Counted from the stretch's first letter, positions 10,745-22,274 are shown. The stretch: 64,000 nucleotides of DNA from Owenia fusiformis (GCA_903813345.2 CAIIXF020000008.1:813341-877340), one strand, 5' to 3'. The notes: a model not told the origin generated them from the letters alone. Translations and numbers: made by a program.

Positions 10745-11776
10745 CTAATTCCACGTAAAATTTAACTCGCTATCTAACTCACTCATGAGTTTTTTAAGTT
10801 TTTCATTGAATGGCGCAAAATATTTTTGCAATTTCTCCTTTGTTTCTGGTTGCATCACAAGATGTAATCTATGTTTATTTGTCCCTAATGTCCCTATACA
10901 TTCAACATATGACTTTTTAATTGGTGTTGCATTGCTAATATCTGTATGTATACAACTTGTATTTAGCATAGGGTTAAAGTAAAATTGTTTTTCTTTAAAG
11001 TAAGGAGAAATGTTCAAAAATCTTTCAACCTGGTGTAATGTTATCGCTGGATTCAATTTGAGATTCATCATATCGGTAATCAGAATCCGATCACGAGGAA
11101 AGTATTTCAAGAAATTCTGAATATAATTCACATAAACTCCATGCCTAATAAGGTGACATGTCTCATCTACTTGGCTATTTATGCCAAGGACAACACTTTC
11201 GAAAGTTGCATTTTTTGAAACTATAAATCCTTTGCGTGTATTTTCCTGGGCATGTAAGAAAGCTGACATAGTTCTCTCAACTGGATCACATATCTGAAGT
11301 AATATTTTTACCCCAGGTATAGTATTGTAAATCGTTGATAGGTTAACAATGTCAGCATAGGATGGAGTCTTCTCAAATGACATCTCCCACGGATATATTT
11401 CTGGCATGAGATCCACATAAGAGACAGATTTATCCAATTTAGCTATCCTATCAAAGAAATGAACTTCTGTTTTATCAGATCTTTTAAGTTTAGGATGGTA
11501 TGAAAGAAATGTTGCAAGGGCCTGTGTTCCACATTTCATAAATCCAGCTATTATGAAACCAGGCAGTTTTTTCTCCTTTCCAGTTGTTTTTATTCCAAGT
11601 GTTATTTTCTCCTTTTCAGCTACTTTAAACTTTGGAATATTTTTCTCTGTGAGAAATGTGGTCATTTTATTTCCACGCATTAAATATATGTAAGGATTTG
11701 TGAGCAGAATTACAGCTCCGAAGGCAAATAATACCAAATTCGAAGAGTAATGGCCAAATTTGAGAAGCATCGTCAT
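10745..11776 (-). CDS. Golgi sulfotransferase, heparan sulfate 3-O-sulfotransferase type, intronless
   Basis: A 343-residue type II membrane protein that should transfer sulfate from PAPS to a glycan in the Golgi lumen. A short cytosolic tail is followed by a hydrophobic anchor at about residues 9-32. The PAPS 5'-phosphate loop is GFMKCGTQALATFL with K81. EVHFFD at 104-109 places the catalytic glutamate at E104, followed by EKTPSY at 135-140. The 3'-phosphate loop is LLQICDPVERTMSAF (159-173). A late Cys pair (SCIH and VECIG) matches the disulfide loop of this family. S171 is kept, but the usual arginine of the RDP motif is C163. The start ATG at 11776 keeps the membrane anchor; a second ATG lies two codons on. 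Substrate is not certain: related heparan sulfate and GalNAc sulfotransferases share this fold. Confidence 0.88.
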   Translation of the reverse strand: MTMLLKFGHYSSNLVLFAFGAVILLTNPYIYLMRGNKMTTFLTEKNIPKFKVAEKEKITLGIKTTGKEKKLPGFIIAGFMKCGTQALATFLSYHPKLKRSDKTEVHFFDRIAKLDKSVSYVDLMPEIYPWEMSFEKTPSYADIVNLSTIYNTIPGVKILLQICDPVERTMSAFLHAQENTRKGFIVSKNATFESVVLGINSQVDETCHLIRHGVYVNYIQNFLKYFPRDRILITDMMNLKLNPAITLHQVERFLNISPYFKEKQFYFNPMLNTSCIHTDISNATPIKKSYVECIGTLGTNKHRLHLVMQPETKEKLQKYFAPFNEKLKKLMSELDSELNFTWN

Positions 11777-12232
11777 TGGAAATTATTTGACTCATCGTCC
11801 TAATTTTATATCATAATAATCAATAGTTTCTATTAACATTTCATAAACGCAATCCGATTTTCTGATTTCGATATTCAATATCGAATAGCATTGTATTTCA
11901 AGGCCAGTTTGCATAAAGCGCGTATTTGAAATAACCTTTCACAAACATGTATTGGTACCCTAGACAGATAAATGATTCATCATTTTGAACAATGATATAA
12001 CAACATTATTTCAAAAGAAAACTAAAGAGAGAGTACTCTTCCTAGCTTTTTGGGCTAATGCATGTTAGGGAAATCAATGAACAGTGTGAATGTTATCAAA
12101 TTTTTATTCCTTAAACTTGAATTCCATATCATAGATCCAGAAAATAGTGAACTGATCTCAAAGATGTATTTTACTTGCATCTTATCAGTTATATTTCAAG
12201 ACAGTTACGAACACGATAAAAAATAAATCGGG
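11777..12232. other. 5' flank of the sulfotransferase gene
   Basis: AT-rich. Presumed promoter side. No recognised element. Confidence 0.4.
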
Positions 12233-12234
12233 TC

Positions 12235-12520
12235 GTTCCATGGGTCCGAGTCCAATTAGTCCGAATCCCATTCATCCGGAACCCGTCGGTCTGAATTCCA
12301 CTCGTGCGAATACCAATGGTCCGAATACCATTGGTCCGAAACACTACTTATTTAGCAATACGCGGAAGAAACGATCTCATTCAATAATCACACCAGGCAA
12401 CGCTATTTTATTCAACATGAAAATATTACTAACATATTTCTTTTTTTAATATTCTCAAATTATATTTTCGGAACGGGATTTGGACCATTGGGATTCGGAC
12501 GAATGGGTTTTACGTATTGC
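12235..12520. repeat. Degenerate ~16 bp tandem repeat GGTCCGAATNCCATT with an inverted outlier
   Basis: About seven imperfect units at 12240-12345 (for example GGTCCGAATACCATTGGTCC). The complementary motif CCATTGGGATTCGGACGAAT lies at 12485-12504. An AT-rich segment separates the two. Confidence 0.6.
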
Positions 12521-12544
12521 TTGCCATCTGGACCTATGTATCGT

Positions 12545-12870
12545 CTTACTTTTAACGCCATAACATCTACTTTTAACGCTGTCAAAAACGATCTCGTACG
12601 TACGCCGTTAAGAATTAACTCGAACGCCGTCAAAAACGACTTTGAAAGGCGTCAAAAACGATTTTGAACAGCGTCAAGAATTGCATGCGACATTTAAATT
12701 ACATTTGATAGCCAATAAAAAAACCAGCGTTACAATGTGTGTGTTATTGAACGAACGTACATGTTTGTTCGTCTGAATGACTTGAATGATTGCTTTAATT
12801 GGTTGTGCAAAATCATTTTTGACACCGTTAAAAGTTATTTCAACGGCGTTTAAAGTAGATTTTACGGATT
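12545..12870. repeat. Cluster of CGTCAAAAACGA motifs in both orientations
   Basis: GCCGTCAAAAACGA-like units at about 12577, 12617 and 12650, with inverted or related forms (TTTTAACGCC, ACACCGTTAAAAG, CAACGGCGTTTAAAG) at 12548 and 12790-12855. This suggests a foldback structure. Confidence 0.45.
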
Positions 12871-13454
12871 GAAAAGTTTGATGATACTTTGGTCCGGATG
12901 GCCACCCATAGAACATTTTTATCTTGATATGAAAACGAGTAATTTAAGCATTCGTAGGAAAATTGTTTGACCAAAACAATATGAGGAAATTTATGGATGG
13001 GAATGACTGCAAAACGAATCAGCAAGAATTGCATATAAAACAACTTTATTACTTATGTTCGATCCATATATATTATATGACTGTACATACTCTATGACCT
13101 TAAAATGTCATGATCAATCGTATCATGAAGCTTTAAAGCAGCAATTATTATTGAAATGCATGAAGTAATGATATAGTGAAGCCCTCTGTCCATCATTCTG
13201 GAAAATAACTCAAATTCTAATTGACAAATTTTCTTCATCTTTGTTGGAAAGATATTGTTAAAAAATAATTTTTCAAGACAGCCGTCGGTTTAAAAATTCA
13301 TTTCTAGCTAAAGTAATGAGCATAACTGAACTTTGGTATTTGATATATTAAGCGTCTATACATTCTGTGTTTTCTGGCACGACTGCCACAGGCTGTATAC
13401 TGGGGTTGGGAAAAGAGGAATTTTCATTAATTTTAAAATCGTTTATTATATGTA

Positions 13455-14506
13455 CAGGGTGTTCCAAATGTAACAGGACTGGTGCTGGCATTTTGTTTAA
13501 TATGCACCAATCATCTTCAAAATTTTACGTAATGTACTTATATGTATCGTTACTAAAACTGCAAAGTTTCGACAAAATATATGAAACTCGGGTAGAGTTA
13601 TTGCTGCTATAGTAACATGACATCGCAATACCCGGGGCAACATTCCACGCAGAAAGTTACAGAGACATTAGCATTTTGTACATCCCATATCAAAGTTGAA
13701 ATGCAACAACTGGTGTGAATTACATTTTTTACATCATTTGATATTTCTATGTATCCTCTACTTTGAAAAGTAGGCTCCTCTTGGTCACTACAAGAGTACT
13801 ACTCTGTATCCATGACCCAAACACATGAGTGAACCCATTTGAGGACATGTCACGCAGGGTCGATTGAACAATTTGAAGAAGGTTATTCTCAACTTTAAAG
13901 GTCTTACAGCACTGATTAGCATTCTATTCTCAATATAAGTAAAAATTAGATATTGTATGATCAGAAGAATATGGTGCATGGTTTTAGACCTCAAGACCTA
14001 GCTCCTCTATAGCTGCATGCTCTTTAACGGTGACCTGCGGGCAGGCTGGTTATCAAGGTGGATAACTGGCTTCAAATTGGGTCTTTTCAAAAACTCAACC
14101 GTAAATTGTTCAGACTGTTATACATAGTGATATTTCAGGAAATTGAATGAATATTATTATTATGACGATGATGAAATTATACTTGAATCTGAGTTGTATA
14201 GCAACACCTGTACAACAAAGCAACTAATAAAATAAACAAGAAATGTTGTATTATAATAGGTGAATTAGATACTTTCTTCAGTAATACAAAAATATTAGAT
14301 ATCACATTTTCAGGATGAATTTTCCCCGGGTATTGTGATGGCATGTTACTATAGTAACCATAACTCTACACTCATTTCATCATTTTTTCTGGAACTTTAA
14401 AATTTTTGTTGCAATACTTTAACGTACAATTTGTAAAAATTTGAAGACACTCGGTGCAAAATTGACACAATGCCTGCACCAGTCCTGTTACTTTTGGAAC
14501 ACCCTG
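13455..14506. mobile_element. Tc1/mariner-type non-autonomous element with TA target duplication
   Basis: Ends CAGGGTGTTCCAAATGTAAC and (complement) CAGGGTGTTCCAAAAGTAAC, each flanked by TA (13453-13454 and 14507-14508). Inverted ends remain alignable for about 200 bp, down to the shared AATACCCGGGG motif near 13627 and 14325. The 650 bp interior shows no transposase motifs. Length 1,052 bp. Confidence 0.88.
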
Positions 14507-14605
14507 TAATATATAGTTTATACAAGTGCACTTGTACTGTTTTGATACTTTGAAATAAAGTTATTACAGTAGTAAAAAGATTGGGTGTTTCCATGTGGAC
14601 ATCTG

Positions 14606-16585
14606 CTAATCCTTACAATGTAAATCTTTAGTTTTGCCTGCAAGTTTATTCACTTTATCAGCCACTGTTTCCATGGCAACAAACTCCCTATCAGTGTTAT
14701 CACTCTCTATTGATACATCATCCTGTTCATTGTCAGAGTAATCACCATCAAAGTATTGTTCCAACTCATCCTGTTCCCTGATAGCAAGAGAATCATACTC
14801 TACGTTACCATCAACTTCACTGCAAAAAAAGCAATAGCAAAGTTGTCATGGTTTTCCAATTCAACACACAAGAAATTGATTTGGGCATTGGGTCAAGTTA
14901 AGCACCTAAATTAGTTTGCATAATAAGGATGTCGTGTTATTGGGACACTCTCACTTGTTGATTCATTTCATTTTCGTCTAACAATGTTGATGCCTGGTTT
15001 TCAATCTCATAATACATGTATATCAATTCAAAATTTCTGACAATGTTTAAACTCATCTAGATGTATCAAGCCATCTTAGAGTTATCCCACATTCTGATTG
15101 GTCCAATGTTCTTTCCATGCTCACCTGTAATCAAAATCCAGGTCTTTCCCATCAATAAACCTCTCCTGCATTGTCTGAATGAACTCTTGGCGTAAAAGCA
15201 ACTTTTCACCATCTGATAGCTTACCATCCTTATTCTTTGTTTTCGTTTCTACAAATAAAATATTATGATTAAATGCACATTAAATGATCTCTTATTTAAT
15301 ACTTTTCATCACTTTTTTGGATTGTTTTTATTTCTAGAGAGCCAGTTGTACAAATATATGTTCTCTTCTAGCCCATTCATTTTCAGTTTAACGCTCGTCC
15401 CGGGAGTGTGGTCACCTGGTCATTTTTCCAAAAGTAATCCTTGCTTTTAACAATGCAATTAACCTCTGGGGATAATTTGCATTCAAGTTCAGTACTATTC
15501 TGGTCTTTACCTTGTTCTTCCTCCATTTCACTATCATCTTCATCATCATCATCATCATCATCCTCTTCTTCCATCTGACACTCCTAAAACACAATTTATC
15601 CAGATGTTCACACATATATTTGTTATCAATTAGGGTAGGCAGCCTACAATGAGTAATCTAGCTTATTAAATGACATATGGATTGAAAACTGGCATCATGG
15701 ACAAAAATGTATTGTACAACATATAATATTTATTTCAACTTAAATCTAAGTACATGTATCTTTATCCTTTCACATTGTTATAGTAACAAGTAGTTTATAA
15801 AACACTTCATCAAATAAAAAGCATTTACTTCTTACCTCTTTATCACGCTGGAGCTCACGAATTGCTGATTCTTGTCTCATTTCCAAATGTTGAAGAATGA
15901 TTGACGACATTCTCATATCTGTTTTATCTATCCCAGCACGCTCATTTATCTCATCATCGTCGAGATATTTCCCAATCATTTGTTCATATAACAGGGGATC
16001 TCTCATTTTCATAGAGTCTTCACTGAAATAGTCACTATTGGCCGTCATATCTTTCATGGCTTCATATCGCCGATTTGAAACCTTACGTTTGTTCAATTTG
16101 TCACTTTGCTGTTTGGGAATGTCTTTCAAGTAGAAATCAATGATGTAATCCCCTCGATATGGTTCAAAATAATCTAAATCTGATGGCTGGAGATATTTGC
16201 CAAATCGTGACAGAAATGTGCTGACATTTTTCTCAAGGATATCATTAGCAATGTCATATTTTTCTTTGTGCGTTAAATCAGGTTCATCCCTTTGTTGATG
16301 TTTAAAATGAGCATCTGTATTGGCTAATCTGTAAAGTATAGAATGTCTTAAGTTATCACTATTCCCTGCACATAAAAGTTCAGATGTTGTATCATCAATA
16401 GTCTTATCGTCAGGAGTATTCACTAAATCATTCATTTGGCTATCAGCTATGTCTGTATCTTCTTCAACTTTTCTTGTATCCTTCATTGTTTCATTGTTTT
16501 CTGGTTTTTCTTTTGTAACACCGGCATCACAATCCTTTTCAGTTGAGGATCCACCACTTGTTATATTCTCACTACTTGCATCCAT
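14606..16585 (-). CDS. CCDC97: CCDC97 homologue, four exons, complete
   Basis: CCDC97 is a conserved acidic nuclear protein reported with the SF3b/U2 splicing machinery. Exons in transcript order: 16585-15836, 15583-15511, 15248-15125, 14819-14606. Junctions are GT/AG and phases agree, giving 386 residues. The family block includes RRYEAMKDMTANSDYFSEDS and DPLLYEQMIGKYLDDDEI (about 172-213), LQHLEMRQESAIRELQ, then an acidic run coded by GAT repeats (EEEDDDDDDDEDDSEMEEE). The C-terminal motif RQEFIQTMQERFIDGKDLDF continues into DYSEVDGNVEYDSL, matching the family tail. The first 75 residues are low-complexity and poorly conserved. ATG at 16585 is the first in frame. It is divergent from COX20, with a LINE inserted between them. 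Confidence 0.92.
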
Positions 16586-16878
16586 GATAAATGATAAATA
16601 GTCGAGTCAGGTTTTGAAAACTTAAGATTACAGCTCTACATCTGAAATAATAGTAAATTTTGAAGTGAAAATATGGAACGGCCATTTAAGTCAATCTTTA
16701 TGAGATATTATGATACGGTGTAATTTCTATGGAAAACAATAATTTTACAATAGTCTAGATTCCCGTAAAAATATGGTAGGTTGGAAGGTCTGAATTGTTA
16801 CCATCATTTTATCCTACAAATTGTCATTTGTATAAAATATGTGCAGGGATAATTTATATTGAGAAAATGTAACTTTAA
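16586..16878. other. 5' flank of CCDC97
   Basis: Short AT-rich stretch between the CCDC97 start and the LINE. Presumably promoter sequence. No recognisable motif called. Confidence 0.4.
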
Positions 16879-19485
16879 AATTACAATGTACAAATTGAAT
16901 GTACAATAGGATGTATATATCGCAGCCCGAGCAGTACCAAAGACAATTCATTTGCAGTACTAAACCAAATCACAGAAATATGTGGAAAGTCACCCAAACA
17001 CATGTTAGTAGTTGGAGATTTCAACCTACCACAGATTGACTGGGAAATCAAATCGGCGCTAAATGGACCAAATAAGGAAACTTCGGAATACCTGCTTGAA
17101 ATAATTGATGACAACTTCTTGACCCAACACCAGATGAAAACCACACGAACCAGAACAGGACAACAAGGAAATCTACTAGACCTAGTACTTACAAATGAGC
17201 CAGACACAATAAGCAACCTAGAAAACAACCCACCGCTGGGGAGAAGTGATCACCACATGCTTTCTATGACTATAAACTGTGCACAAAAATTCACACCAAA
17301 TGAGAAAAAGATACAACTTCTACAGAAAGCAGACTTCAAGAAAATGAGAAGTGATTTAAGTGTAGACTGGGAACAAATCTTCGAAGGCCAAACAACTGAA
17401 GAAAGCTGGTCAATATTCAAAACCAAATTAGAAGAAACCACAGAAAAACATATCCCCAAAATTACACCGGGAAAAAAGAGACAACCGTGGATAGATACAG
17501 AGTGTATGAAGGCGATAAGAACCAAACGGAAAGCTTTTAACAAGATGACACGAAAAAGGAAAGATGATACTCTGAATGAAGAAGATAAAAAGATATTTAG
17601 GAAAGCATGTAATCAAGCCAAGTCAGAAGTAAGAAAAGCCATAAGAAGATATGAAAAGAAAATGGCAAAAACGATAAAATATAATCAAAAACCATTCTGG
17701 AAATATGCCAACAATAAGAAAAAATCCAGAGTAGGAATCCCTGATCTTGATCGAAAGGATGGAACACAAACAAATTCAAACCTAGAAAAATCAGAAGTCC
17801 TTAACGAATTCTTCGCAGAAGTATTTACAGATGAGGACACTGAGAATATACCAGTCATAGACTACATATATATAGGGTCTTATATTACCAACTGGCATAT
17901 AAGCGAAGGAGAAGAGACCCTTGAACTAAAAAATCTGAAAACCAACAAATCACCAGGACCGGACAAAATCAAAGGAATTATCCTCAAGGAACTAGCAGAC
18001 ACTATAGCCCATCCCCTCTATTTAATCTACAAGAAATCACTAGATGAAGGATACCTTCCACAAGACTGGAGACGAGCTAACATAACCCCTCTACATAAGA
18101 GCGGTTCAAAGTCAAGTCCTAACAACTACCGCCCAATAAGTCTCACATGTATTACCTGCAAAATACTTGAAAGCATCATCAGAAGGCAACTGATTGAACA
18201 CCTGTACAAAAACAATCTCCTAAATACAGCCCAACATGGTTTCCTGCCAAATAGGTCTTGTACAACTAATCTTCTGGAAATAGTTGAAGCATGGTCAAAT
18301 CTACTAGATACAGGGGGCGCTACTGATGCTATTTATCTTGATTATGCCAAGGCGTTTGATTCCGTGCCCCACCAAAGACTCCTACTCAAACTGGAAAGAA
18401 ATTTTGGAATTAGGGGTAAATCTCTGATGTGGCTCTCGCACTTCATCCAACATAGAGAACAACGAGTAGTTATAAATGACATATCAGCACCATGGACCCC
18501 TGTACAGTCAGGAATAGCTCAGGGATCTGTAATTGGACCTTTGATCTACCTACTGTATGTCAACGACATGCCAAACGTTGTTAAACACAGTAAAATAAGC
18601 CTGTTCGCTGACGATACTAAACTCCATAGAAAAGTTAACTCCATAGATGATCAAACTTTACTACAGAGAGATATTGACAATGTTCAAAAATGGACTCAAG
18701 ATTGGCAATTAAAATTCAATACTAAAAAATGTGGCGTACTACATATTGGAAGAAGTAACAGGAATTTCGACTACCTGATGAAAGACAACAACTCAGACCA
18801 GAAATCTACAATTAGACATAGTAACTGTGAAAGAGATCTTGGAGTTTATATGGATACAAATCTCAAATTCAGTAACCATGTCAAAACCATAGCAAACAAT
18901 GCAAACAAAGTGCTTGGAATGGTAAAAAGATCTTTTACATACTGGGACACTGATACATTTAAATTACTATTCAATGGCTTAGTCAGACCCAAACTTGAGT
19001 TTGCACAATCAGTGTGGAATCCCTACATGAAGAAGGATATAGAAGCCCTAGAGAAAATACAAAGAAGAGCAACGCGTATAGTTCCAACACTTAAAGCTCT
19101 ACCCTACCCCCAGAGACTAAAGGCACTAGACCTTACAACACTTGCCTACAGACGACTACGTGGTGATATGATAGAGACGTTCAAATACATCAACTCATAC
19201 TATGATGTCAACACAACAGCAACATTACCTAATTTCCAAGCAAGAAAAACACACAATAGAAGAGGAAATTCCCAACTACTCCTAAAAGCCCACTGCAAAA
19301 CCTCAATGAGACAAAACACTTTCAGCCACAGGGTAACAAACAATTGGAACAGTCTCCCAGAGTACGTAGTGCAGTCAGTCCATGTCAACCAGTTCAAGAA
19401 CCGCCTAGATGCACATTGGTATCACCATCCTTTAAAATTCAATTACGAAATTGCTGGCGTACAAGTAGCCCCCAAGCTACGTTAG
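16879..19485 (+). CDS. LINE ORF2 fragment: endonuclease C-terminus plus complete reverse transcriptase
   Basis: The frame is open from 16879 to TAG at 19483 (868 codons; first ATG at 17002 gives 827). The N-terminal part keeps the end of the APE-type endonuclease (GCIYRSPSS, then VVGDFNLPQIDW, then GRSDHHMLS). The reverse transcriptase follows: LKTNKSPGPDKIKG, NNYRPISLTCITCKILESII, TAQHGFLPNRSCTTNLLE, motif A IYLDYAKAFDSVPH, motif B GIAQGSVIGPLIYLLYVND and motif C LFADDTKLH. The catalytic aspartates are all present. A C-terminal region typical of CR1-like proteins (LEKIQRRATRIV, NWNSLPEYVV) completes it. No frameshift or stop, so the insertion is probably young, but the missing first part of the endonuclease makes it non-autonomous. 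Confidence 0.9.
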   Translation, partial: NYNVQIECTIGCIYRSPSSTKDNSFAVLNQITEICGKSPKHMLVVGDFNLPQIDWEIKSALNGPNKETSEYLLEIIDDNFLTQHQMKTTRTRTGQQGNLLDLVLTNEPDTISNLENNPPLGRSDHHMLSMTINCAQKFTPNEKKIQLLQKADFKKMRSDLSVDWEQIFEGQTTEESWSIFKTKLEETTEKHIPKITPGKKRQPWIDTECMKAIRTKRKAFNKMTRKRKDDTLNEEDKKIFRKACNQAKSEVRKAIRRYEKKMAKTIKYNQKPFWKYANNKKKSRVGIPDLDRKDGTQTNSNLEKSEVLNEFFAEVFTDEDTENIPVIDYIYIGSYITNWHISEGEETLELKNLKTNKSPGPDKIKGIILKELADTIAHPLYLIYKKSLDEGYLPQDWRRANITPLHKSGSKSSPNNYRPISLTCITCKILESIIRRQLIEHLYKNNLLNTAQHGFLPNRSCTTNLLEIVEAWSNLLDTGGATDAIYLDYAKAFDSVPHQRLLLKLERNFGIRGKSLMWLSHFIQHREQRVVINDISAPWTPVQSGIAQGSVIGPLIYLLYVNDMPNVVKHSKISLFADDTKLHRKVNSIDDQTLLQRDIDNVQKWTQDWQLKFNTKKCGVLHIGRSNRNFDYLMKDNNSDQKSTIRHSNCERDLGVYMDTNLKFSNHVKTIANNANKVLGMVKRSFTYWDTDTFKLLFNGLVRPKLEFAQSVWNPYMKKDIEALEKIQRRATRIVPTLKALPYPQRLKALDLTTLAYRRLRGDMIETFKYINSYYDVNTTATLPNFQARKTHNRRGNSQLLLKAHCKTSMRQNTFSHRVTNNWNSLPEYVVQSVHVNQFKNRLDAHWYHHPLKFNYEIAGVQVAPKLR

Positions 19486-19540
19486 TTTCAAAAAGTATCA
19501 GAACTGTCATACAGGCAATGTCTGCCTAGGACGGAAAATT

Positions 19541-19567
19541 ACTTATAAACTTATAAACTTATAAACT
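19541..19567 (+). repeat. 3' tail of the LINE, (ACTTATAA)n
   Basis: Just over three copies of ACTTATAA directly after the short 3' UTR. Marks the LINE 3' end. Confidence 0.8.
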
Positions 19568-19999
19568 ATGTTCTCAACATTCATTGGTATGGTTTTGTAG
19601 ATAGAATTGAATTTCATTTTTCAATTTGTTTTATAATTTTTGATTGAATCATTCATTCACTCACTTCAGTATAATCCTTACCTACACTTTATATTACTGT
19701 TTATAATTCAGACGGAAAAATATGCAAAATAACTCGATATTTGGGTGTCAAAAACACTGAAATGTAGAAGTTTTCATATTTGTTTAATTTTTCATGGAGG
19801 CTGACATTTTCCTTTGAATGACCAATCATATTTTCTCTATCTTTAAGTTTTTAAAATAAACCAATCAAAGTACAGGTCTTAAATCGTTTTGGCAAGTGTT
19901 ACAAAACTCCAACTTTTTATTTCGACAAACAAATTTTAGGATTTTAAGATAACGTATGCTAGTCTGCAATAATCTAATACCACATACTCAAAATAAAAT
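19568..19999. other. 5' flank of COX20
   Basis: AT-rich. It would hold the COX20 promoter. A CCAAT box (ACCAATCA) occurs at 19820 and again, with the same context, near 19860. Confidence 0.4.
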
Positions 20000-22274
20000 A
20001 TGGCAGACATCACAAGTCAAGAAATGGTAGACGAAGGAGCCGAGAAACGGGTAAGATTTATGAAGTGCAAAATTCATCACCTATTATCGCCCAATAGTCA
20101 GAATTCTACCTCTTTCAAATCCAGATAAGGAAGTTAGTGCACTTTATACTGCTATATCACTGTTCTGCAGCTCCACAGCTGAATGGCTCTAACTGCAGTT
20201 AGCTTCATTCAAGATGTTTGCCGAAATTCTTTCGTTTTCGATAAACCTCCGATTTCGTCTATTTCCAAACACCCCCATCAAAAAATGTAGTTAACTTGGC
20301 TGTACTGCACATCTGTAGAATAATTTTATATATGTTATATGAATTAGACGCTGTATAATGCATTTGCAAAAAATAACTCGATAAAAGGCAAAAGCAAAAG
20401 GCTATACATCAGCCTACAAGCCGGTGCTTATCTTATCTAAATTGTCAAAAAATCTGGGTTATACCACTTTAAATTCAATGTATTTGAGGGGGGTAAATCC
20501 AAACAGGAGATTTTCAGGGGGTAATTCCAAACACTAGCATGGGGATAATTCCAAACACTTAACTAAACTTCATTGTTTTACTTGTTAGATAGATGGTATA
20601 TGGTACCCTGAAGTAATGATACTGGACGCTGACACCCCTGTATATCAATAACCCCAAATATAATTGATTTATAAGTGACATCTATTTATTTTAAGGCATA
20701 GGGTTTGTGGGGGTAATTCCAAACACTAGCATGGGGGTAATTCCGATCACCTAAATCATCATAATTTATTATTTTATCGTTAGAGTGTTGGTATATATCA
20801 TTATATGGTATCTTTCAGGATATAAATGTTATATAGAGGTAGTAGAGGGGCTATTATTCAATTCAATGATTTGCTTGCCATTGTTTGCAACCCATTCGGG
20901 TTTACCCCCCTGTTTGGATTTAGACTTATTGACTATTCTGTGAATCAGTTCATATGGTTAAAATAACGATAGAATTAGCTTGTTCTATGTCATTCATGTT
21001 ACATTGTGGAACTCAGCCAATATATGATTCCTGTCTTGCATATTTTGTGTTTTTATTTTACAGAAACTGATGATATTTGGCAGAAATGTTGCAGAGATAC
21101 CATGTTTTAGAAAGGCATTCTTAACAGGAATAACTAGCGGGATAGCTTCTTCCTTAGTTTATTTTGTATTTACCAGTAAGTAAAGTCTCTTGAGTGGTCT
21201 TTTTTATTTTAGAATTGTAAAAATATTGCATGAAATCATTTTTTCACTAAGGAATGGTTTTCATATGTTGAAAAATTAAGGTAGGTTTGTTAGATTGGAG
21301 GGTGTTAATGCTGATTTTTTGTTTGTTATTGTTTATTTTCAAGGAAATAACAAATCAAATTCATACTATTAAGGGGGTATATGGGTTAAATCATAATAAA
21401 ATTAACATTTACTAACTGTTTTTTCCACAATTGTCAACATTTCAACACAATTCCTAACTTGATACAGCTTAAAGATATATGCATCATAATCATGATTTCA
21501 TAGTATACTATTCTATACTACTAATAAAATGTAAATAATCTGATATCATGAAGTAGATGTCATTGCTTTAGTTTGCTCATTATACATATGTACCATGCTT
21601 ATAAACTTTGATTTATATTTGCCAGGTAATACAAAGAAAGCAACCAAAGTTGGATTGTTCACCTTCCCCATTGTGACTATGGCAACATTGTGAGTTAATT
21701 TTATTCTTTATTCATGAAAATAAACAATACACAAAAATCTGAATAATGTACATCCCTTAGTATTTCTATGCCTATTGGCCCCCTCTCAAACATTTCACCA
21801 CTGGAGAAAAGTAGATAATGGAGGGGTCCAGACTCCAAAAGCTTTAAGTGAGACTACATTCATGTAAATATATGTACATATTGTGTAATATGTAATATTA
21901 TTGAAACACTTCTGAAGATGAAATATAGAAAAATATGTAAATGATGTATCTAGTTTTTTTAAACAGAACCAGTTGCTATCCAGTGAACATAATATAGTTT
22001 GTGTGGGAGCCTCCCCCAGTATTGGCTGTGTAGGGGGGGGGGGTCACAGCGCAAATTGAGACCCTGTATATCAATTTTGATGTGTTTCTCTTACAGCACT
22101 GTCTGTAGATATAATCTCGCAGTACTGAGGATGGAGCATCGGAAGTTGAAAAACGCAATCGAACATACTCGACAAACAGTTAAAGCTACAGACGTTCAGA
22201 TTCAACAGACTGCTGATATAAACAATACTGAAACAAATACATACAATGATAACAAACATGAGGATCCATCTTGA
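20000..22274 (+). CDS. COX20: COX20, cytochrome c oxidase assembly factor, four exons, complete
   Basis: COX20 (FAM36A) is an inner mitochondrial membrane chaperone that stabilises newly made COX2 during complex IV assembly. Exons 20000-20050, 21064-21175, 21626-21689 and 22097-22274 join with GT/AG junctions and correct phases to 134 residues (human 118). The protein begins MADITSQEMVDEGAEKRKLM. Family features are EIPCFRKAFLTG (human has ENTPCARHSILYG), two membrane segments at about 37-57 and 63-80, the short FTSNTKKATKVG loop, and the TVCRYN motif just after the second segment. A charged helix (LRMEHRKLKNAIEHTRQ) and a polar tail follow. The ATG at 20000 lies in an AAAATATGG context. Intron 1 is about 1 kb and carries repeats. 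Confidence 0.92.
20488..20925. repeat. Repeat cluster in COX20 intron 1 (GGGGTAATTCCAAACAC)
   Basis: Units GGGGTAAATCCAAACAGG, GGGGGTAATTCCAAACACTA, GGGGATAATTCCAAACACTT and further copies occur at 20488-20560 and 20707-20750. An inverted copy (CCCCCCTGTTTGGATTTA) lies at 20905-20922, so the cluster could be a small element with inverted ends. Confidence 0.6.

Larger units (their letters stand above)
16879..19567 (+). mobile_element. CR1/L2-like LINE, 5'-truncated, with short-repeat 3' tail
   Basis: The insertion starts inside the endonuclease domain and ends with an 8 bp repeat tail (ACTTATAA, 19541-19567) instead of poly(A), the 3' end style of the CR1/L2 group. The body is one uninterrupted frame. 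5' truncation is the usual result of incomplete target-primed reverse transcription. The exact 5' junction is uncertain by some tens of bases; no target duplication was identified. Confidence 0.88.

Noticed and set aside
15412-15615. Met-rich frame opposite and out of register with the acidic run
   Set aside because: Alternate-frame reading of GAT repeats in CCDC97 exon 2.
16879-19485. A host gene encoding an RNA-dependent polymerase
   Set aside because: Endonuclease plus CR1/L2-type reverse transcriptase order and the short-repeat tail identify a LINE.
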